Source: Scleroderma bovista
Lineage: Eukaryota > Basidiomycota > Agaricomycetes > Boletales > Sclerodermataceae
Direction: 5' to 3'
DNA length: 29,629 nucleotides
Assembly: GCA_037178675.1 (NCBI GenBank)
Contig: JAYMGJ010000527.1
Location: forward strand, 1-29,629
A model generated the notes under the pieces. The model did no database searches. It was not told the origin of the DNA and saw nothing but the letters and a program-made list of their open reading frames with translations. This document shows, in pieces, positions 21,478 through 29,629 of this stretch (its first letter is position 1; each line of letters starts with the position of its first letter). The translations under genes and the position numbers were made by a program.

Positions 21478-24400
21478 TCAGAGTTTGCTCAATTTGTTGT
21501 ACATGTCATATTGCCTTGCTGCATAGCATGCCATCCCGCGGTCAAAGTCCAATCCCAATTTTGCTGCTTTTTCTTCCCAGAAATTTGCCCAGTTCCTGAA
21601 GAAGTTGTGTGTCCAACCCTGTTCTGAAATTATGAGGTCCACCTCTTCAGTCCATCAATCTTGTTTTGCCTTCGCCCGTAACCAATGAACCCGGTAAACT
21701 ATTTGGAATCATTAAGTAGATATATATGACCAAAAATTACAAAGCTTACACTCTGACATCCAATCATTTTTATTTGTGTCCTTTGGAATGTCCATAGTCC
21801 AGAACCATGCCAAGGAGTCATGGCGATGGCCCCTTGCATTCGGATCGGACACTGCAGTACTCACTGTGAGATCCTTCTTGTTAAGTATTTGATACCAGTC
21901 AAGAATGCTTTGGTCAGCTCCCAACACAACCATTTGCTTTTGGCACCAATTATAGATCGCAGAATATCTTTTGACCAAGGTGTCCAGGTCCGATACCTTT
22001 TTCCAAGTGCGGGTTGTCACAGCATAGTTTCTGCCATGTCGGACCTCAGTGCGAAATAAGACTGCCTTGTCTGCAAGAGCAAGTCGTATTTCATGCAGAG
22101 CATCATTGGCCTGACCTTGTCTGAGCTGAAGTTCTTCCTCTACGAGGCCATTCAGCTCCAATGCACCACACTGAGGCAAACCTATATAGGAAGGCAGTGG
22201 CAGTATGGCGTGTTCTGCATTCCCAGGGGATACAGTAATGAAGGTACCATCTTCATCACTCCCTGAGTCACCATGTTCGCAGGCATCAAGTCCACTGTCC
22301 CAGTCAACTCCCACAAATGTTGCCGCGGTCTGCACCAAGCCATTGATTTGCGACTGTAGCCTGTCACGACGGCGGGAAATGTCAAGCCTTTGGTTTTCAG
22401 TAGTTCTTGAATTGATCCTGCGTGCATCCAATAAGAGCACTATCTGAGACTCCTCCACCTTCAAGGCCCTTGCCATCCATGTGGTGGATCCTCACAGTGC
22501 CCCTGCCGCGGATTGCATTCCTATGAGGCTAATCTCCATGGATTTAATGCTCGGTGCTTTCTGTGTCATTTCAGCCTTTTTCTGTACTTGTTGCCATAGG
22601 ACCTACCCTTTTCCAACTGGACTTCAAATATATCCATGGCCTTTGCATTGGATAACCTCTCCACAAGTGCATTCCTCTCTTGGGCCATCCAAGTATTACG
22701 AATGTCTTCAGGCACAATTTCATCCAAATTTGCAAAGGTATCATGAGAGGATGCCAGATTTCTTTGTGCAGCAACCAGTTTCCTCTTCAAAGACAGAGCT
22801 GGAATGCGTGAATGCGGTCGCCATATCCCATATTTAGCATCACTCACGCATGCAGACCATCTTCAAGAAATTACTGTCGTTCATTTGGAAGTCCAGCATT
22901 TCCTGCCGATGAGGGGCGGCCATTCCCCGGGTGGAGGGGGAAATAATATTTAAGGACGACCAGAGAGTCTCCATTATTTCCCCGTCCACATTGCCTACTC
23001 CAGGAATGAAATTAGGGGAATACCTGACAAAACATTCCGATTGATGTCCATGGACATGCCATATGCCAATGCCTGGTTGAATCTTTAATCCGGGTGGGAG
23101 AGACACAAACCGGTTCCCTTCCATATGCCGATACAGGTTTTTGCTGTATTGACAATTGATGTCATAGAAGTTTACCACCCGCTGTTGGTGGTCCATTCTG
23201 TGATGCACTGCATGCACCAAGGAGTAATCCATGTTGACCTGCCTACCTGCGGGTCAATAAAGCTCTTTATTTTGGAACCACGGACACACTGCTCTCCCTT
23301 TTGGAAATCAACCATGGCATGTGGAACAAAGCACCCATGTCTGGCACAGGCACAACCACCGATTCCAGTTGATGACAACTGACTTCTACTAGTATTTGCC
23401 TGATTGACCGCACGGTGATTGCTACAGTCCAATTTCTAACTGCAGCATCAGAACATACCGCGGCATGCATCAAGGATATCATACCTCCACTCTATTTGCA
23501 CTTCCTGCTAAATAGGATTTATAAGGCTCCGATGTTACCATGAATCCTTTTCCATCCATCAACCAGACCTCGTTTGGAGCTTGTTTGAGCAACATATGTT
23601 CAGCTTTGAAATTTCCATTCATGGCAATGACCCTCGAATACTTCCAACTGTCCAGATCAGTCATATATGTAAATTATGGAATAATTACAACCAATACTCA
23701 CTGTGTGAGATCCACCTCTCCCGCGGGTGGCATATTGACCCCGGGTTGGGGACATGCCGGGCAAAAGAGGACCAGTTCCCCTGGCCCTGGTTCTTCCGAC
23801 ATTCCATAGAATCCTTTCCACTTGAGAAGTTTCAAAAGTCTCCATGCCCTTGACAATCTCAGGAGCTCCCTGTACCTATTCTATTTCATCTGCGGTGTCA
23901 ATGCCACGGTCAACAAAAGGTTACTTCACTTACCGGCACCGCATGTGGGAATGCATTGGATGTCAGTCTCTGCAACTTACTATAGTAATTCATTGCAGTG
24001 GTGCCACATTCCACATTGTCCCAGATAAAATCATCCAGCACCTGGAAGGTAAATGCAGTCCTGGGACTTTTTGTTGTCGCAGGGAAAAGGCCAGCCATCA
24101 TAAGTTGCAGATGTGAATCCTCTGAACCATCACAGCTGCAGTACCGAATGTCGCAAAAGTGCACCCCATTAGTGTGCACCAAAGTTAGGAAACTTCGGTC
24201 CCGTGGTCTAGCTAGATGAGGTGGGCTCCCATCGTCCTCCACATCTTCCCAAGCATCTTCATCATCACTTGCATTATTACCGCGGCTATATCCTCCGCTA
24301 GGACATGGTTTTCCACCGTGGCCCAAGTGCATCACAAATCCAATCTGCTTTATTAATTACCATGTGGATATGGTGAAAGAACTGACCCACCAGGCGAAGA

Positions 24401-24950
24401 GAGAAATCCTCAAAGAAGGTTCCAGTCCACCTTTGAATCCGATGGAAGGGACCAAGCTGGTGTGTGTCAAGGCAACAGTTGGTGCAGAAGAGTGGCCTAT
24501 GAGCACAGTCGGTGCACCTAATTGCCCCATCCTTTCCACACCGCATACAGATCCTGGATGCAGGGGGTGCCTCCATTTCTAGGAGCACTGACAAATATTT
24601 GCCTTTCCATGGCAGCCAGTCTCACAGATAGTGGTCCTATGATTGGATGAGATATATATTTAGAGTGTGGAAGGTGCATCAGACCTGGTTCATTGGCAAT
24701 CTACATGCTCGCAGGGGTGGATCATCTGTAGTAGAATATGCCTCTACAGGCTCATCTGGAAAGAAACTGGTGTGCTCCAATGCCGATGAACCAGCTTGAG
24801 TAGGAGACTGATCATCAGCTCTTTCAATACGTGCCTTTTTCCGGGGTGGAGCCTTTACGATCTTGTCCTTGGATTGTCTACCAGATCTTACTGTCTTCCA
24901 TGTCACCTGCATTACAGGTGTAGAGGGGCCTACTTTTACTACCTTTGTCA
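21478..24950 (-). pseudogene. KDZ-family DDE transposase with CxC2 cysteine cluster
   Basis: KDZ transposases move large DNA transposons of fungi. In order: a basic N-terminal piece, the CxC2 cluster (EAPPASRICMRCG...CTDC...FCTNCCLDTH, about 24590-24480), MHLGHGGKPCP, AFTFQVLDDFIWDNVECGTT, the first active-site region (VIAMNGNF), CSNHRAVNQANTSR with GCACARHGCF, then NFYDINCQY, WHVHGHQSECF, NVDGEIMETLW, HRQEMLDFQMNDSN, and the C-terminal RQGQANDALHEIRLAL and WMSEFYRVHWLRAKAK (last junction across an intron). Introns of about 45-55 bp fit, for example GTGGGT...AAGCAG ending near 24343. Lesions: TGA at 22494-22492 (GAL*GSTTW) and 21657-21655 (KQD*WTEE), both where relatives have Arg; a TAG near 23900; and the first catalytic Asp replaced by Asn. 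The true N-terminus is lost: a retrotransposon LTR cuts it at 24946. Confidence 0.88.
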
Positions 24951-25570
24951 AGACCGGTTCTTCACCGATCTGATCTCTACGGGGGGTCTGGGGGTCAGAG
25001 ATTGGCCTAGCGGTAAGACTGAGATACTACGTAGCGTAGTCGTGCTTCCCGAGTAATCGGAAGGCCAACCGAGGGTCTAACAGAGAGCCCGAGAGTAAAC
25101 GGTCTACGACCGAGTGCTTGCATGAGACAGAGATGGAGAGTGCGAAGGGAGAACAGAGGAGAAGTATCTTATTCAATATTCGAACTGAAACTACAACAGA
25201 CCGAGTATCTAGGTATTTATACTGAGTGGAACGGATGAGGCGATGTACGGGAAGTCGGGATTACCGACGAACGACGAGCGCAGACGCGCTGCGCGCTGAG
25301 TAAGTACGGTAAGTGCGATAACCGGATTACCGATAGGTATCGTATTAGTAATGCAACGGGACGGGAACGTATAGTAACCGGAAACAAGAAAGGAAACATA
25401 TTAGGTAATCGTACAGGGAGACAGAACGGACAACATGCTCACCGATCGGTGGCGATACAGGACAGATAGAGAGAAACGGAAAAGGGAGTACATACAATAA
25501 AACAGGCAGCAAACGCATGGACGCAATCAGACAATAGGGTACAGGGTGATCAGATGTCACGGTCGTGACA
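24946..25570 (-). repeat. 3' LTR of gypsy element 3
   Basis: The repeat is bounded by TGTCAAGACCG on the plus-strand left and CGGTCGTGACA on the right, near-perfect inverted termini with TG...CA ends. On the minus strand it follows a polypurine tract. A TATA box (TATAAATA, minus, 25221-25214) lies about 350 bp in, which fits U3. Length 625 bp. Its left end interrupts the KDZ transposase reading frame, so this insertion is younger than the KDZ element. The partner LTR lies beyond the window. Confidence 0.8.
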
Positions 25571-25583
25571 GTATCCCCCTCTT
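25571..25583 (-). other. Polypurine tract of gypsy element 3
   Basis: On the minus strand AAGAGGGGGATAC lies directly before the LTR start TGTCACGACC. This fixes the orientation and shows that everything from 25584 upward to pol lies inside the retrotransposon. Confidence 0.8.
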
Positions 25584-25666
25584 AGGGCCGAGCCCATGAG
25601 GCTGCAATGCATGTTCCACACCGATTGTGTGCGACCATTGTCTGGGTTCAAAAATCGGTTAGGGCG

Positions 25667-25674
25667 TATATAAG
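25667..25674 (+). promoter_or_regulatory. TATA box of the antisense gene
   Basis: TATATAAG on the plus strand, 68 nt upstream of the ATG at 25735 and inside the retrotransposon just upstream of its LTR, so the antisense gene appears to carry its own promoter. Confidence 0.6.
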
Positions 25675-25734
25675 ACTGGCCTTCGGTGACAGTAACCCAA
25701 CAAATCCTCTTCTTTCCTAACTACTTGATTAACC

Positions 25735-26778
25735 ATGTCCACTGGCAACAACAACACCAATTGGACACGCGCCGCTTCGCCCGAGTTGGAATGGAAACTG
25801 ACTGACTCAATACAAGTCCAGATTGCGAAGTTCGACGAGCAATCGCGGAGACGTCGGGAGCGATTGATGAAACAGGCGGCCGAGCAAGAGGTGAAGAGGT
25901 TGGCAGAAGAGGCTGCGAAGAAGAAGGCTGAGGAGGAGGCGAGAAGAGTCGCCGAGGAGAAGCGGAAGGCCGAGGAGCAGGCGAAGAAGGTCGCCGAGGC
26001 GAAAGCGCGGGCTGATTTCGAGGTGAGGGCGAGGGAGAAGGCAGAGTCACTGGCGGCTGGTGAGGCGATGCGGGAGCATCTGGGACTGGGGCCGAAGCCA
26101 AAGGTGCGTGGCCGATTAATATTTTTATTTGGTTTCGCTGACTTATTGTTTGATTAGCCTCGTCAGGTCACTGCCCGTTCCAACACGGGCATCATGGGGT
26201 TCAGGCCCCCTTGTGACTGGTGCAGGCGAAGTGGCCACGGTGCCGAGTGCGAACTGGCCGACGGTGCGTGCACGCCGACTTGCAGCCGGTGTCAACGATC
26301 CAAGATCAAATGCACGTTCGAAATTTCGACGGCGGCGATGGAGAGGTCGGCGAGCGGAGAGAAACGGAAGCAGAGCGAGAAGACAGTGGAGCCGAACACG
26401 TCGCCAAGAGGAGGGGAGAAGTGCAAGAGGATGAAGAAGACGATCGCCGATGCCGCGAGTACCGAGGAGATAGAGGCGGCGATGGGGGGGTTCTCGGTGG
26501 CTGGGCCATCGAGTCGGCCAGACCCGGTCGCGCTGGTCTTGGACCGCCGACTCGGGGAGGTCATTGCGGCCATTGATCGCAACACAAGGGAGTTGGCGAA
26601 GTTGGGTCGAAAGGTGGAAGGGATCGCCTGGGAGACGAAGAGGGCGGCCGACGCGAAGGATCCGAAGGGCAAGGGCAAGGCGATGCCCGAGGAGAGCGAA
26701 GAACGGGAGGAGTCGGATGAGACGGACGGGGAGAACAAAGAGTCGGGGGACGAGGACGGAGAAGGCGAGTCCGAGTAG
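25735..26778 (+). CDS. Antisense, spliced gene carried in gypsy element 3: coiled coil plus Cys-cluster protein
   Basis: Exon 1 (25735-26103) and exon 2 (26158-26778) join in phase across a 54-bp intron (GTGCGT...TGATTAG). The product is about 329 residues. Residues 30-115 are a highly charged Ala/Glu/Lys/Arg helix, surely a coiled coil. Residues 135-180 hold a cysteine cluster, C-x2-C-x8-C-x6-C-x3-C-x2-C-x6-C, whose second half (CSRCQRSKIKC) resembles one half of a fungal Zn2Cys6 DNA-binding cluster. The C-terminus is acidic and Ser-rich (EESEEREESDETDGENKESG). It lies between the end of pol (26871) and the polypurine tract, opposite in sense to the element. The sequence is GC-rich like pol and has no lesion. 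Function unknown; nucleic-acid binding is likely, and a role in regulating the element or as a Gag-like factor is inference. Confidence 0.75.
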
Positions 26779-26870
26779 GTAGTTGGAACAGGATGTTGTA
26801 ACTGTATTTAGTTTTCTTTTTACTTTGTTTTCTACACTGTCAATAGACTTTGTTCGGTGGTTTAGACAAC

Positions 26871-29629
26871 TCAGCGTGAGAGGCTTTCTAAGGGGCCTGG
26901 CTTAGTCGGGTAGGCTTTGTGGTAGTCGGCCACAAGTTCTGATGCGTGTCCAAGCTCGGTCGCGATCAACCAAGATGTTTCTTCATCGGTACCTTCGTAA
27001 CCAGCCCATCTAACTAGGTAGAGGAGTGGGCATTGGCATCGACGTCGGTTGAACTTTGAGTCGAGGATCTCGGTGATCTCGAACTCGGGTTCGCCATCGA
27101 CTTCGATGGGAGGTGGTGGAGGTTGTGACCGATTCGGTATTGTATTCGGTGTCGCTGGTTCGAGCTGTGAGACGTGGAAGACGGGGTGGACAGCACGCAT
27201 AGAGTCGGGGAGATGGATTGTGAATGATAAAGTGCCGACTTGGGCGATGATTGGGTAGGGACCGAGGTTCTTCTCGGAGAGTTTCTTTGATGGTCGGGTA
27301 GACCTAAAGTACTTGGCTTTGACGAATACTTGATCACCGACTTTGAAATCGGGTGCGGGTGATCTTCTGGCGTCAGCAGGGCCTTGGTACCTTTTCTGGG
27401 CAGCAGCCATTTCTTCACGTAGGTACTCATGCAATGATTCTAAGTCAATTGCGTATTCCCTTGCCCGAGCTGATGAGAGATCGCGCTTGGGGTGCACAGC
27501 GAGGTTCGGGTAGTATCCTTTGTTCGCGAAGAACGGTGATACACCAGTCGTGGCGCTAGGGGCATTGTTGTAGGCGAACTCGGCAAGAGGTAGTAGGTGT
27601 GACCAATTGTCCTGCTGGTAATTGCAGTACATCCTGAGGTATTGCTCGAGTGTTTGATTAGCTCGCTCGGTCTGTCCGTCACCTTCTGGGTGATAGCCCG
27701 AAGTGAAATGTAATTTCATGTCTAAGGCCTTACTGAGTGAATGGAAGAAATGTGAGACGAACTCTGAGCCTCGGTCAGACGTTACATGCGCAGGGACGCC
27801 GTGCTTAGCGAAGACGTGGAGTAGGAAGAGCTGTGCGAGCTCGGGGGAGGTTATTGTATCGTGAGTCGGGATGAATATGGCTTGCTTTGATAGTCAGTCA
27901 ATGACTACCAGTATGGCTGTGAAGCCGGATGAGGATGGGAGTTGCTCAATGAAATCCATTGAGATGGAATTCCATGGTCGGTCGGGGACCGGTAATTGCT
28001 TGAGCATCCCATAGGGTCGGTGACGTGGCATCTTAGCTCGGGCGCAGGCCGTGCAGGACTTGATGTAGTCCTTTACGTAGGTACAAATGCCTGGCCATGT
28101 GTATTCGCGACGAATGAGCTCTAGAGTGCGATTCTGACCGAAGTGTCCCGATAGGGGATGGTCATGCTTGTATCTGAGGACACGAAGACGTAGGTCATCG
28201 GCCTCGGGGACGTATATGTGACCATCGAGATGTAGATAGCCAGTCTCATCGGTCGACCATCGGGGATTCAATGTGTCCGAGAGGTGGGTTTTAGCAATGG
28301 GATCGGTCGGGAGTTTGGCTAGGATATCGGCGTGGAGACGCTCGACGTCCATGAGTGCACTTGCTCTGAGTACTGGAGCGTGTAGGTATGTCGCGCAAAG
28401 GGAATCGGTGAGCTGTTCAGCCATGAACACCGGTCGGAGGTTCTGTGGATTGACTCGGGCGAAGCCCCTATCCCCCTCTTTGGGGTAGACGTCCCAGCAT
28501 CTAGTCAAGGCGTCGGGCTTTGCACCAAGTTTACCAGGTCGGAAACGAATGATCAGGTTAAAGGAGGAGAGGTATTCCGACCATCGGGCTTGCCGACGGG
28601 TGAGAACCTTAGAGGTAGAAAAGTACTCCAAATTTTTGTGGTCGGTCACGACATCAATTGGGAAGGCATGGCCCTCCAGGTAATGACGCCAGGCCTTGAA
28701 GGCTTCGAAAATAGCGAGAAGCTCCTTGTCGTGTGTATCGTAGTTCAGCTCGGGCGCGGTTAGAGTGCGAGAGTAGAACGCAATCGGTCGTATCTCGTCA
28801 TCCGAACCTGTGATGGATAGGATACCGGCGATCGCGTAGTCCGAAGCGTCGGTCTTGACTGTCAGTTGGGCGCCTGGCTGGAAATGGGTAAGGATGGGAG
28901 CTGTGGTGAAGGCCTTCTTGAGTTGGTTGAATGACCATTGGCATACGTCGAAGAAATCCCAGGGGGCATCTTTCCGTGTCAACCGAGTTAGTGGGACCAC
29001 GATATCGGAGTAATTGAATATAAAGCGACAGTAAAAGTTCGCGAAGCCCAGGAAGGACTGAATGTCCTTCACCTTGCGAGGTTCGGGCCAATTGCAGATT
29101 GTCTTGACTTTGTCTTGCGACATCGTCAAACCGTCGGGGGAAAGGAAGTACCCAAGGTACTCCACCGAGTCTGAATGGAACTCACACTTTTCGGGTTTGG
29201 CGTAGAGCTTGCGCTGGCGGAGTTGCCTAAGCACTTCCCGAATGTGTTCAGTATGGTCCTCCATGTTGTCTGAGTAGACTAGGATATCGTTGAGGTAGAC
29301 TACGATGCAGACATCGAGCATGTCCGCGAAGACCGAGTTGACGAACCACTGAAAGGCTGCAGGGGCGTTGGTGAGACCGAAGGGCATCACCTGCCACTCA
29401 TACGAGCCATAGCGAGTCCTGAAGGTGGTTTTCCACTCATCACCTTCGGCAATGCGAACCAGGTGGTAAGCATGTCGAAGATCAATTTTCGTGTAGACCT
29501 TTGCTTGACTCGGAGAGTCGAGTAGGTCGGAGATGAGGGGTAGGGGATACCGATCCTTCTTTGATATTTTGTTGAGTCCTCAGTAGTCGACGCAAAGTCG
29601 GAGAGAGCCGTCCTTCTTCTTTACAAAGA
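26871..29629 (-). pseudogene. Ty3/gypsy pol of element 3 (RT-RNase H-integrase-chromodomain), two nonsense codons
   Basis: The minus-strand frame enters from beyond the window and ends at 26871. It shows RT ([41 protein letters not shown]), RNase H (TDASDYAIAGILS; DKELLAI; TDHKNL), the HHCC finger (HDHPLSGHFG...CTACARAK), integrase core D (SMDFIEQLP), D (VTSDRGSEF) and E (GQTERANQTLEQYLR), and a chromodomain (EITEILDSK...YLVRWAGY). Only two lesions exist in the 2.76 kb: TGA at 29582-29580 (CVDY*GLNKI) and TGA at 27896-27894 (VVID*LSKQA). Arg is strongly conserved at both places in the family. Without them the frame would be open, so the copy is young. The RT box reads YLND, as in element 2. 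Gag, protease and the 5' LTR lie outside the window. Confidence 0.93.

Noticed and set aside
25721..26738. Minus-strand frames opposite the antisense gene, which could be the retroelement's sense-strand coding (Gag-like)
   Set aside because: The Ser/Pro/Arg-rich peptides are mirror products of the Glu/Lys/Arg/Ala codons on the plus strand. The plus strand has an ordered domain layout, a TATA box and a phase-correct intron.

Overview
The window is a transposon-rich stretch of a filamentous basidiomycete genome, most likely an Agaricomycete. The evidence is chromodomain Ty3/gypsy elements, a KDZ transposase with the agaric-type CxC2 cysteine cluster, a TET/JBP-like dioxygenase of the kind that accompanies KDZ elements in mushrooms, introns of about 50 bp with GTATGT/GTAAGT-like donors, and a LINE with an RNase H domain and a C-terminal zinc knuckle. 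I cannot name the species.

Layout. 1-3150: 3' part of a decayed Ty3/gypsy element (plus strand) with its polypurine tract and 3' LTR. 3158-6850: a second gypsy element (minus), split in two, its RNase H region missing and 1.9 kb of unrelated sequence in its place. 6850-8330: degenerate minisatellites. 8330-9495: no recognisable gene. 9496-12240 (minus): 13 consecutive exons of an ISWI-type chromatin-remodelling ATPase, open throughout but cut off inside helicase lobe 2; its first intron holds a 263-bp foldback element. 12367-14975 (minus): a 5'-truncated LINE with a poly(A) tail, inserted about 126 bp upstream of the ISWI start. 15050-18170: two interleaved satellite families. 18531-24950: a KDZ transposon cassette with a TET/JBP-like dioxygenase gene (minus), an intact three-exon gene of unknown function (plus) and the KDZ transposase (minus). 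24946-29629: a third gypsy element (minus, running off the window end) whose LTR has landed in the N-terminal coding part of the KDZ transposase. This element carries an intact, intron-containing gene in antisense orientation between pol and its 3' LTR.

Two themes link the regions. First, the premature stops whose original residue can be guessed are TGA where the family has Arg, and many other conserved Arg are now Cys, His, Trp or Gln. That is the expected product of C-to-T change at CpG in CGN codons and suggests cytosine methylation with deamination, or a RIP-like process. Second, the palindrome CCGCGG occurs 14 times in the 5.1-kb KDZ cassette and only once elsewhere by eye; the neighbouring satellite is rich in hexamers that are transition variants of CCGCGG.

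The most interesting items are the antisense spliced gene inside the LTR retrotransposon and the unknown intact gene sharing a divergent promoter region with the TET/JBP-like gene. Exon structures were worked out by eye from splice signals and family similarity; no alignment or database search was run.
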